Shown: positions 55,380-64,000 of the stretch, piece by piece
Numbering within the stretch: position 1 is the stretch's first letter
Layout: each line of letters opens with the position of its first letter
NCBI GenBank assembly: GCA_022315425.1
Contig: JAIUPT010000020.1
Coordinates: 1,054,001 to 1,118,000, forward strand
Source of the DNA: Pseudevernia furfuracea
Taxonomy: Eukaryota > Ascomycota > Lecanoromycetes > Lecanorales > Parmeliaceae
DNA: 64,000 nt
Reading direction: 5' to 3'
The notes under the pieces: model-generated
Databases searched by the model: none
Told to the model about the DNA's origin: nothing
What the model saw: only the letters and a program-made list of their open reading frames with translations
Program-made: the position numbers and the translations under genes

Positions 55380-55549
55380 AGAGATGTAAAGCTGGTGAAA
55401 CTTTTGGTCCCAAGAGTGATAACGCTAGGGTCTATGCTATATTCCCTCTATGAGTAGCGGATGCAATGCCGGCGTATATGTACAATGAAGCCCACATATG
55501 GCTGCTGTAGAGATGCGTTTATATGTACATCTGTTGCGAAAATCCGACA

Positions 55550-56917
55550 TCATTTCCTCCTTTTCGTCGTCTTCACGCACATCTCCAACAGCCCTTCCTT
55601 GGCCTCCGAGTCTGGGAATCTGGAAATGGCATAAGCCGCTTTATCGGCATAATCCTGCGCGAGCGCCCTCGTCTGCTCAAGTCCGTCGCTGCGTGCTACC
55701 AGATCCCTGGCCATCTGCACGTCTCCGTCTGCCGCGAACTTTCGGCCAACGAGGACGCCTAACTGCTGATTGTCTTTCCAGGCAAACAGCAGTGGGGCGG
55801 TGGCTAAGCCAAGCTCCAGATCAGCGCCAGCAGGCTTGCCAAGGGATTCACTGGTGGTTGTGTAGTCCAGCATGTCGTCAACAAGCTGGAAGGCTAAACC
55901 CAGGTTCCGGCCATATGAGTATGCTGCTTCTACCACTTCTGGAGATTTATGGCCGAGCAATGCGGCTGCTCGACAGGATTTGCTAATTAAGCTCGCTGAT
56001 TTGAGGTAGGTTTTTTGTAAGTAATATGAAAGAGTATCTTCCGTCCAGACAGGGTTTGCTTCGTCCAGCGCGGTGTTCTTCAATTGCATGAATTCCCCTT
56101 CGACGAGGTTCGCTATCACGGTGGCCAAGAGTTCAATCACCTCCGCTTCCCTAAGTCTCGCTAATGCCACTGAAGCTCTTCCTAGCAGAAAATCCCCTGC
56201 TAGTACCGCCATCTTGTTCCCAAAGGACACATTCGCGGAGGGCGAAGATCTCCGAGCGATAGAATTGTCAATTACGTCGTCGTGGAGCAACGAAGCGGTG
56301 TGGATAAGCTCCGTTATCTCTGCTAGCCTTCTCTGCGAGGGAAGTATATCTGAGCCTTCCGGATTATATGTAGAGCCAGTTGGGGTAGCAGAGAGCGGAT
56401 CATTAGACGGAGAGGACGGATTGACATCTGAAAGCACGGTGGGAGGCGATATAGGGTTATCGATCGTAGAGGCCGTAGGTATAGAGGGGTGCCGTGCTGC
56501 TTTGGGCGTGAGAGCCGTCGCTCGCGACATCAGAAGAACGAGCAAAGGGCGTATATGTTTCCCTTCGGATTGGGTGTAGTACTTCGCCACTGTATCTAGC
56601 ATTGGATGCCCGGATCCCAGCAGCTGCTGTATGTTTTTGGTGAGGAACTTTAGCTCTTTCCCTACTATCCGGAGAGGATCCACTGAAACTCCGGCAAGCC
56701 GGGGATCTGTCGTGGTAGCACCATTTAACACGTATTGGGCAGCCGACGCTGCCTGTGCCAAGGTCGATTGATGTCGTCGACGCGCTGGAGGGTATTGTGT
56801 AGTCGAAGATATACTCCTCGTGAAGTCACGATTTTTTCGAAGGCATCCAGAGCATATATATCCCTGCTGTCGTGTATTTCTCTGGACCTGAAGGAGAGAC
56901 TGCAAGCGACCTTTCAT
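55550..56917 (-). CDS. COQ1: COQ1, polyprenyl diphosphate synthase (ubiquinone side chain)
   Basis: A 455-aa single-exon protein; the ATG at 56917 is the first in frame. The N-terminal 60 residues are basic and Ser-rich, fitting a mitochondrial presequence. The trans-prenyltransferase core shows GKHIRPLLVLLMSRA, the first Asp-rich motif LLHDDVIDNS (about 211-220), GNKMAVLAGDFLLGRAS, and the second motif FQLVDDMLDYT (about 343-353), then GKPAGADLELGLATAPLLFA. An insert of about 55 residues rich in Ser/Pro (about 140-195) precedes the first motif. The enzyme builds the polyprenyl tail attached to 4-hydroxybenzoate in coenzyme Q synthesis. Chain length cannot be read from the sequence by eye. 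It is divergent from VMA12 across about 220 bp. Confidence 0.95.
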   Translation of the reverse strand: MKGRLQSLLQVQRNTRQQGYICSGCLRKNRDFTRSISSTTQYPPARRRHQSTLAQAASAAQYVLNGATTTDPRLAGVSVDPLRIVGKELKFLTKNIQQLLGSGHPMLDTVAKYYTQSEGKHIRPLLVLLMSRATALTPKAARHPSIPTASTIDNPISPPTVLSDVNPSSPSNDPLSATPTGSTYNPEGSDILPSQRRLAEITELIHTASLLHDDVIDNSIARRSSPSANVSFGNKMAVLAGDFLLGRASVALARLREAEVIELLATVIANLVEGEFMQLKNTALDEANPVWTEDTLSYYLQKTYLKSASLISKSCRAAALLGHKSPEVVEAAYSYGRNLGLAFQLVDDMLDYTTTSESLGKPAGADLELGLATAPLLFAWKDNQQLGVLVGRKFAADGDVQMARDLVARSDGLEQTRALAQDYADKAAYAISRFPDSEAKEGLLEMCVKTTKRRK

Positions 56918-57136
56918 GCTCAACAACGAGGCCAACCTGATTCTCAAGAAAGATCAATGACCGCCGTTGGGAGGCAGTTCAAGATGTGGAAAAATAGGTG
57001 TACTAGCGTAGGACAGCGGCCCGATTTTAGTGATTTCGGGGTCTTAAAGTACCTTAAGGTAAGGTTATAAGGTCTTGGCAAAATAACCTATCACGATTGT
57101 TTGCCAAAATTCCTCTAGGTATTACAGCAACAATGC
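56918..57136. promoter_or_regulatory. Short divergent promoter of COQ1 and VMA12
   Basis: A 219-bp gap between opposite start codons. Contains a TACCTTAAGGTAAGG near-palindrome at about 57050-57064 that could be a shared element. Confidence 0.45.
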
Positions 57137-58177
57137 ATGATGGTCCGCCTGACTATAACGCCCGCTATCCTACGGGCGCTCGAAGAGCTCCAGGTTAGGG
57201 AGCAGATTCCAGAGGCTCTCGGCGAAGCCTCTGAGCCCTCGCTTGACAAGCCTGCTACAGGCAACCCTATCACCCATGGACAAATCATCGCAATCTCCAA
57301 GGCCTGGAAGGAGATTCAGACAAATGTAACCAATGACGACCCCGACACCATTGTCTCATACCATCTAGACGACCTCTTGCGTGGATCGAAAGTCTACGTC
57401 GAACCGCCAAAGCCGAAAGCTGAGCCTGTAGGTCCTACGTACCTTCTACTCCACTGCGCAGTCTCACTGATTCGCGATAGACATCAGAGTACAAAGCATT
57501 AATGGCCCGTCTGCGAAGGGAAGAGGAGGATCGAGCCTACGAGCGCATGGTCAACCCTCCTCTACCTACAGAAACTTTCTCACAACGCTTTCCCAACTCT
57601 TCCCACGCAGTGCTCTTTCCCGCCGCACAAGCGGACATTGGTGATGATGATGAAGTGTCCTATGCAGACATCAATCGACAGATGACGCTGATCATCAATA
57701 TCCTGATATCGATCGTTGCGTGTAGTGTCGCTATTTGGCTAGCTGCACGGCACTGGAGTACGCCCGCAAGGCTTGGCTTGAGTATGGGCGGCAGCGGGAT
57801 GATTGGTATCGCGGAAGTCGTGGTGTATGCGGGATATCTGCGGCGCATCAAGGAGGCTCGTGAGAAAGGAAGGAAGGATGTTGAGGTCAAGGAAATCATC
57901 AAGACTTGGGTTCGTACATGTCGGAATGATTCTTTTCTGATTTGGGGCCAAGATCTGAGTCAACAAGCATGTTGCGGGAGCAAGAGGGTCCTTTTACACT
58001 TGAGACCTGTTTCGATTTTCACGTTCTTCGCTTGACGGAGCATTTCTGACTCCAAATTCTGCATAGGTCATCGGTGGGGAAGATGAGGAGGCTGGTAGAG
58101 ACGAGGGCATTTTGATTGACTCAAAGACGTCGAAGGACGACGAATTACGAAGGAGAAAAGCTATTTTCAGTAAATAA
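57137..58177 (+). CDS. VMA12: VMA12/VPH2-like V-ATPase assembly factor, 3 exons
   Basis: Predicted about 275 aa from exons 57137-57431, 57488-57909 and 58067-58177. The first junction is ambiguous: donor GTCCTA at 57432 with acceptor CATCAG gives ...EPVEYKALMARLRREEEDRA. Donor GTAGGT at 57428 with acceptor CAGAG gives ...EPYKALM and is also in frame. I prefer the first because relatives have E before YKALM. Two TM helices follow: LIINILISIVACSVAIWLAA and LSMGGSGMIGIAEVVVYAGY. The C-terminus EDEEAGRDEG...RRRKAIFSK is charged. Vma12 resides in the ER with Vma22 and Vma21 and helps assemble the Vo sector of the V-ATPase. Confidence 0.87.
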
Positions 58178-59845
58178 CCAAAAGAAAAGGCTATGTCGAT
58201 CTTATTGTTATCGCTAGCGCCAATTCCGAGCAGACATTTTAAAGGCCAATTGGCTTGGGCTTCGGTAGTACATCACGCAGGGGCACGAACAAAGCCAAGC
58301 AGTTGAGTCTCGCAGGCAAGGGAAGTTTATTCGTGGGTGAGTAGCAAAAGTCCACAGCGTCTCATTTGTCAACTCATGGAGATAACAACACGAGTGAACA
58401 AGTTTGGTGTTTTTGTGGCTGAACTTGGAATTCTAGATCCCCCTCCCTGTCTACCTTACATCCACCGTGGCTAATCCTGCCACCGCTTTTTGCGAAGCTT
58501 CGTGAATCTTTGCAACAAGCATCTCGGGCTGGCTCAGGTGTGGTGAATGTCCTTTATGGGCGTATGCAGAATCGCCAGAGGATAGCCTTGACAGAGAGAA
58601 CTTGGGTACGTCTGCGGTGGAAATATCTGGAAAGGGAGGTAAAGATTCGAACAATTTTTGGGAGACCATGATGATGAAGACACCCAAGTGATGACCTGTT
58701 TGGATTGTCAAGGTTGAGAACGAAGAACTAGGTCAATTGAAATGACAGGTCAAAAGAGAAAGTTGCTAAACACGAGATGGAAAGGCCAATTAAGCGAAAT
58801 CACAGGCGGAATATTTCCTTCGCATGTATGAGACTTCGAACAGGTAATGGCACGAAAACCAATCGATAGGCCAGGCTGCGCTACGTCCGCTTACCACCGA
58901 GATACTGTGGGCGATCCTACCACCGGAGAGCCGGCTTTTACATTGGCTAAATCAAGTACCTAGCAAAAATATACAACTTACAGCGCGGGAAACCTGCCAG
59001 GTACTTCTACTCAATTATCAACGCCAATCCAGCCCCCCACTCACCGATCCTCTTGAGCCACACCTCATCCACATGTCGTCACGCAAAATAGGCCGCAAGC
59101 TTCCGAGAAACAGGCCCGGAGACGGTTGAAGGAAATGGACAGTATCCTTGACGAAATTAGAAGGACGTACAGGTCAATTATGAGTCGCGATGCGCCTGAC
59201 AATGAAGCCCCAGATGCTTTCGCTAGCGCAATGCTTCGTGTGGCTGAAGTGATTGAGGAACACGCAGAATAGTTTAAAGCAAACGTCGAGAGCTTCTGTG
59301 TAGAACATAGGGAACCCGAGACTGGGCCTTCCTTACAAGAATTACTCGCTCTGCAGATGGACCCCATCCGACCACCCTGCGGCCACGGTTTCCAATAGTT
59401 CTTTCAGGATGATGAACGAGCATGCAACGGCGCCTTTCAAGGGAATCGACTGACCACTTTTGCTCCGTCCACTTGACAAGCCAAAGGCAAAATACGCCGG
59501 CAACAGAAGCGATCAAAGTTTCGGTTCCAGATGGTTATTTATTAGTCACGGAAGGAGGGGCAAGGTGATAGCAATAAGACTTTTCGACAGCAGACTTCGG
59601 TAACAGCCGGTGGAAATTTTACTCGTCTTTTTAGCATAATACTTTTCGTGACGATGGATCGACTCGGCATATGCTGAACGGAAGGTTTTGATGACGGATG
59701 GGCATGGACCATGCCATGGCCAGACGAATCAAGAAGGCTCGAAGACTCTGTCAGTCAATCACACGATCAATCAGTTGCCTCACTTGCTCAAAGTTTCTGA
59801 GTCACGGTGGGGGCGTTTCACTGTTCTAACGTCTCATGGCAAGCC

Positions 59846-60277
59846 ATCGAGTAACGATTACTCGATGAGATAAGCTAGCGGAACGCACGTGCATGGAAAA
59901 GTCTACTCTAACTTCTCTCAAGGCAGGTCCCAAGAAGCTGAGCTCTTCGGTAGTTAGCTCAAGGAAACACTTATACTTATGCGACAGTGTATTCCTGACA
60001 CGGGAGGCGAAGAGAAGAGTGCAAATGAATGGAAGAGTTGAAAGCCATCTTTTAAAGTAAGTGCACAGTGAAATCACTTAAAGTACCCCGTAGTTATCTC
60101 GCTTCGCGGCTAGTTATCAAGCGCCGCATTCCGATATCCCTGTAGTCTGACTACGAGTAGGCTGCTTAGGTTTTGCAACCCACAACAAAGAAAGAAGCGT
60201 CCGGACACGGCTCCGATGTTATTATTACTCGATAACATCGCTGCGATAAGCCGAACACGTCCAACGATCGAGTAACG
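59846..60277. repeat. Cluster of inverted repeats built on ATCGAGTAA/TTACTCGAT
   Basis: ATCGAGTAA-CGA-TTACTCGAT forms a 9-bp inverted repeat at 59846-59866. TTACTCGAT recurs at 60225-60233 inside a second hairpin (CGATGTTAT...ATAACATCG, 60214-60240). ATCGAGTAACG recurs at 60267-60277. Could be the edges of a degenerate miniature element or a set of protein-binding sites. Confidence 0.5.
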
Positions 60278-60399
60278 AAAATGTCACTACTATGTCTAGT
60301 CTCACCCCTTATGAGCCCAACAGAACCCCTCGGGTCCGTGTCTCCCGGCCTACTTCGGACACTCTTGTGGGGAGCGGTGGAGGAGCATGAAACGATAAG
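60245..60399 (+). promoter_or_regulatory. GATAAG sites upstream of allantoinase
   Basis: GATAAG occurs at 60245-60250 and 60394-60399, about 410 and 260 bp before the start codon. AreA/Nit2-type GATA factors bind HGATAR and activate purine-catabolism genes in filamentous fungi, so these are plausible nitrogen-response sites. Presence by chance is not excluded. Confidence 0.35.
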
Positions 60400-60659
60400 A
60401 AGGGTCACATACCCCACAAAGAGCCATTGTTGTCCCTGCAGATTCATTCCTAAGACTTGTGTGCAGCACATGAGGTACTGCTGCCTTCTCCAGTCTTACT
60501 CACGTTCATACATGATTCTATTCCATTCTTCATTCTACAGCATTTTATCTGTTTGATACGCTTTGTATTTGTCTCCACCATTACATGCTACCCTGTAACA
60601 ACAGCTCTTAGTCAAAGCAATTATAAGCTTTCCCTCGGCGACAATTGATAACTACGACG

Positions 60660-62171
60660 ATGTCGACAGTACAACACCCTACAATTGCTGTACTTGCCTC
60701 CTCTCGAGCCGTCGTGTCAGGCGATTTGACTGCTGCCACAATAGTCATCTCTCGCAGCACTGGTAGAATCACCTCCGTCTTCCACTCGGTTCTTCCACCT
60801 TCAAGTTTCCCTGCTGGAACACCCTATACCGACTGGTCGCCCAATATACTGCTGCCCGGACTCGTCGACGCCCATGTCCATCTCAACGAGCCTGGACGGA
60901 CAGAATGGGAGGGGTTTTGGACTGGCACTCAGGCCGCTGCATCTGGAGGAGTCACCACGGTCATTGATATGCCCTTGAATGCCATACCACCTACAACAAC
61001 TGTACACGGCCTGAGAGAAAAAGTCAAAGCTGCCGAAGGACAATGCTGGGTCGATGTTGGCTTCTATGGCGGCATCATCCCTGGCAACGTTGAAGAGTTG
61101 AAACCTCTTGTCCAAAACGGTGTGAGAGGTTTCAAGGGTTTCCTGATCGAAAGCGGGGTCGAAGAGTTCCCAGCTGTCTCGTCCACGGATATCGCCGAAG
61201 CGATGGCAGAATTGGCAGACGAGCCCACAACGCTCATGTTCCATGCCGAGATGATTCCTCCGATCGCAGATTCGGTAGGAGACAATGTGCAATGGTCGTT
61301 ACCACCACTAGTGCCAATTGGTCCTCTAAATGAATACAAAACCTTCCTGGCCTCCCGCCCGACATCCTTCGAGACTTACGCTATCTCTGAGATTTTATGT
61401 CTGGCACATATCGCTCCCAATCTCCCTCTTCACATCGTCCACCTCTCAGCCATTGAAGCCATCCCGCTCCTTCGCGAAGCCCGAGCAGCCGGGGTTAAAA
61501 TCACAGCGGAGACTTGCTTCCACTACCTGACTCTAGCATCGGAGAAGATACAAGACGGCGACACAAGACATAAATGCTGTCCACCAATACGCTCGCAATC
61601 GAACCAAGATGGGCTATGGGATGAGCTCCTTTGGGAAGATGACAGTGTAATCAAGACTGTAGTATCAGACCACTCACCATGCACACCTGAGCTCAAGCTC
61701 CTTCCACCTTCCATTGCTGGCAATCGGCTACCAACACCTCCTTCTGAAGATGACAAAGAACCAGGCAACTTCTTCTCCGCGTGGGGCGGCGTGTCGTCGG
61801 TTGGCCTCGGGCTCCCCCTCCTTTGGACTTCTGCCTATCAAAACAACCGTAATATCACACCAGAGGACATAGCACGCTGGTGCTGCGCTAACACAGCTTT
61901 GCAAGTGGGGCTCGAAAAGAGCAAAGGGCAATTGGCCGTGGGGTTCGATGGCGATGTTTGTGTTTTTGATGATGAAGCGGAATGGGTAATTGGTGAGGGT
62001 GGTGAGGGCATGTTATGGCGGAACAAGGTGAGTGCGTACGCTGGAAAGAAGATGAAAGGGAGTGTGAAGGAAACATGGGTCAGAGGGCAGAAAGTGTATG
62101 AGAGAGGGAGAGGGTTCGTAGAGAGAAAGCCTAGAGGTAGGCTTTTATTGGAGAGAAGAGTCAAGGCTTAG
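60660..62171 (+). CDS. DAL1: Allantoinase (purine/allantoin catabolism)
   Basis: A 503-aa single-exon amidohydrolase; the ATG at 60660 is the first in frame. The cyclic-amidohydrolase metal site starts with LVDAHVHLNEPGRTEWEGF (about 68-86). The lysine in GVRGFKGFLIES (about 159) is the likely carboxylated metal bridge, followed by LMFHAEM, LHIVHLSA, CFHYLTL and VVSDHSPCTPELK with the catalytic Asp. LPGLVDAHVHLNEPGR and GGVTTVIDMPLN favour allantoinase over dihydropyrimidinase. It opens the hydantoin ring of allantoin to allantoate, letting the fungus use purines as nitrogen. No other allantoin gene is in the window. Confidence 0.93.
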   Translation: MSTVQHPTIAVLASSRAVVSGDLTAATIVISRSTGRITSVFHSVLPPSSFPAGTPYTDWSPNILLPGLVDAHVHLNEPGRTEWEGFWTGTQAAASGGVTTVIDMPLNAIPPTTTVHGLREKVKAAEGQCWVDVGFYGGIIPGNVEELKPLVQNGVRGFKGFLIESGVEEFPAVSSTDIAEAMAELADEPTTLMFHAEMIPPIADSVGDNVQWSLPPLVPIGPLNEYKTFLASRPTSFETYAISEILCLAHIAPNLPLHIVHLSAIEAIPLLREARAAGVKITAETCFHYLTLASEKIQDGDTRHKCCPPIRSQSNQDGLWDELLWEDDSVIKTVVSDHSPCTPELKLLPPSIAGNRLPTPPSEDDKEPGNFFSAWGGVSSVGLGLPLLWTSAYQNNRNITPEDIARWCCANTALQVGLEKSKGQLAVGFDGDVCVFDDEAEWVIGEGGEGMLWRNKVSAYAGKKMKGSVKETWVRGQKVYERGRGFVERKPRGRLLLERRVKA

Positions 62172-62984
62172 GCTGCAGCGAGTCATATTTGATTCAGGAC
62201 TCCGAATCAATGGCTGGAGGTTCCGGGAAGTTTGAGGATTATCACTGCATCGGGACCATGAATCCCAATTTCTGAATCTAAGCATCTACGAACTTCTGAG
62301 CCCAGACAGTGAAAATTGCGAGACAGCAAGAACCTAGGCAGAAAGAAATATCTATTGAGAAGTTTGGCAACAATCTAAGTATCAGGAAGAGAGACCATTT
62401 CACAGCGAACCAGGAGTCTGAAGACCAAGGTCAGTTAACAGTATTCCAACCAAATTGATGAAAAGTATGACAAACTCCGGCCCTCAAAGGCGAAAAAGGC
62501 GAAGAAGAGTGGTGAAAGCGACGCAACATCTGAGCATTCATAGAGAGTCGGGAAGACATGACCGGTGTATTCTTGACTTGATGCTTGTAAGGTAGAAGAG
62601 AAGAAACTGGTGTGGATGCGAGGCGGAAGATGATCAACATGCGTGTGTTTGAGATAAGGTACCCATGTGTCAAATTTTTGCATGCTTTTGAATGACTGTG
62701 ACGATAAGCGTCAGATCTAAACAGCCTCTTTCCGCCATCTACTGAGGCCGAAAAGACCAGATGCTAGACCACGCTGCAAGCCTGCAACATCATAACCGAA
62801 CCATTCCGCGCAAAGCGGTCCGCACACTTGTCCTAGCATAGCAGGGTTTGGACCACGGTTGTTCGTTCATGCGGAATCTCTGCACCGACCTCTCTGGCTC
62901 TTGATCTGGATTTCTTTTCGGTAATCGGAGTATCGATCGCTTTCCGGCCTTAAGTGACTTGGACAGAAGATTATTCGATGACGC
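62172..62984. other. Intergenic, nothing recognised
   Basis: About 810 bp between convergent genes. No supported coding region. Confidence 0.4.
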
Positions 62985-63908
62985 TTAGGGAGGCACTTCC
63001 GGTGCCTCATCACGCTGGGAACTAGCCTGATGTTGTTCACGAACTGTCTTCAAGAATCTGTTGAGGTACGTCTTTGCTGCGTAGTCCTGTGCCCAAGGGC
63101 TTTTGAGATTTGGATCGCGGACCTGGTGAAAATGCACTGTCGATGCTTCTGCTGCCAAGAAAACCGAACACTTCACTGTCTCTGGCAGTCTGGCCAATGC
63201 TGTCAGACAGTCTCGCTTCTCTTTGAAATGTCCAAACTCAATCACATCATGCCACAACAGCTTTAGTGATAACAAGTTCGGCGCCTGGAGTAATGTTTCG
63301 CAGATGAAGTTCAGTAGCTTTCGATTTATCTCAAGACGGATACTGTCTTCCGGTGTCCAGGCGGATAGATCATCGGATGGATCCTCGGATGGATGGAACC
63401 CAGCGGTGAGATGGAACATAACACCCACGGTGATATTTTGGATCAGATGAAACTCTGGTCGAGAGCGGAATGCTTGCAAAGATGCATTACTAGCAATTTC
63501 TGGTTCTGGTTTGCCTGACAACGAATTGAAACTGATATGCCATGTGGTATCACTATAGAGAACGTCTCGTGCTTCGGAGTGGAGTTGACGGTTGACTGTA
63601 AGGATTTGGGTGCGGCATTGCGTGAGGCAATATATGTTGCAATTCTTGTCTGTTTCGAGAAGACGGTATGAAGAGCGGTATTTATTTCGAGTGGAGATGA
63701 AGTAGAGACGATAGATTTGTTGTCTTATTTCAAGGGGTAGAGAAAGGAAACGGAAGTTGCCGGCTTCTGATTGTACAAATACAGTTGAGGATATTCCGTG
63801 TTGAGATTTGGCAGTAGAATTCCTGGCCGTGAAGGCACTCACAGAATGAGACTCTGTAACTGAAGGAACTGCAGGCTCAAATCCTGGCTGAGAGAATTTC
63901 GTTTCCAT
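62985..63908 (-). CDS. 2EXR-type fungal protein of unknown function
   Basis: A 307-aa single-exon protein. After about 50 Ser-rich residues it carries NFRFLSLPLEIRQQIYRLYF, the 2EXR/F-box-like block common in filamentous ascomycetes. Then come TQILTVNRQLHSEARDVLYS, the standard second block of that family, and a Leu-rich C-terminal half (LLNFICETLLQAPNLLSLKL). Members are numerous in fungal genomes and largely uncharacterised; a protein-interaction role similar to F-box proteins is only inferred. The start ATG at 63908 is close to the window edge, but the N-terminus looks complete. Confidence 0.8.
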   Translation of the reverse strand: METKFSQPGFEPAVPSVTESHSVSAFTARNSTAKSQHGISSTVFVQSEAGNFRFLSLPLEIRQQIYRLYFISTRNKYRSSYRLLETDKNCNIYCLTQCRTQILTVNRQLHSEARDVLYSDTTWHISFNSLSGKPEPEIASNASLQAFRSRPEFHLIQNITVGVMFHLTAGFHPSEDPSDDLSAWTPEDSIRLEINRKLLNFICETLLQAPNLLSLKLLWHDVIEFGHFKEKRDCLTALARLPETVKCSVFLAAEASTVHFHQVRDPNLKSPWAQDYAAKTYLNRFLKTVREQHQASSQRDEAPEVPP

Positions 63909-64000
63909 GATGTCTTGTTTGCAGAAGTTAGCTTTTCAAAGACTTCTGCGTCGCCGTGTAAACTCACTTGTATATAAACTCACTTATATATTTACCGTGT

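Larger units (their letters stand above)
58178..60659. other. Long intergenic region with inverted repeats and two weak open frames
   Basis: About 2.5 kb. The minus strand at about 58451-58670 can encode 72 residues from an ATG (FPDISTADVPKFSLSRLSSG). The + strand at about 59100-59275 is open (RRRLKEMDSILDEIRRTY, ending AEVIEEHAE). Neither is certain to be a gene. Inverted repeats cluster at 59846-60277. The right end is the allantoinase promoter. Confidence 0.45.

Noticed and set aside
1..64000. tRNA, rRNA, CRISPR arrays, transposase or reverse transcriptase genes
   Set aside because: Looked for by eye on both strands; no T-arm-like GGTTCGAATCC context with a fold, no spaced repeats, and no transposase or RT motifs were found.

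Overview
The window is nuclear DNA from a filamentous ascomycete (Pezizomycotina). The evidence is many short GT-AG introns (about 48-166 bp), a DIM-2-type cytosine methyltransferase, a Pth11-like rhodopsin-domain protein, fungal F-box/LRR and 2EXR proteins, and Dam1/DASH, Vac14-Fab1 and Vma12 components. There are no operons, rRNA, tRNA or CRISPR arrays. Order-level placement is open. A family of near-repeat introns resembles the introner-like elements described in Dothideomycetes, but that alone does not fix the class. Exon structures below were read from splice motifs, reading phase and family conservation; no transcript data were available.

Layout. 0-9.7 kb is accessory and gene-poor: two decayed amino-acid permease copies, a NYN-domain nuclease, a broken F-box gene and a possible GPI-anchored protein. 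10-32 kb is mostly conserved housekeeping: a rhodopsin-domain receptor-like protein, RAD54 (recombination), an 11-exon GBP2/HRB1-type mRNA-binding protein with micro-exons, COQ9 (ubiquinone), MTF2 (mitochondrial gene expression), CMR1 (WD40, DNA damage), an orphan coiled-coil protein and DIM-2 (DNA methylation). 33-47 kb holds a six-exon F-box protein, VAC14, a fungal 308-aa protein with a glycine-rich membrane segment, EMG1 (18S rRNA methyltransferase) and a nine-exon CorA-like transporter. Seven introns in three of these genes share a sequence plan and form the most interesting signal in the window. 47-64 kb holds TAF12, SPC34, RPN3, an ankyrin protein with odd splice sites, COQ1, VMA12, allantoinase and a 2EXR protein.

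Gene relationships. Divergent pairs with short shared promoters are MTF2/CMR1, CorA/TAF12, SPC34/RPN3 and COQ1/VMA12. COQ9 and MTF2 (both mitochondrial) converge, as do CMR1 and the coiled-coil gene. Two ubiquinone genes (COQ9 and COQ1) lie about 34 kb apart but are not linked in one transcription unit. Otherwise adjacent genes act in unrelated processes, as is normal for this type of genome.
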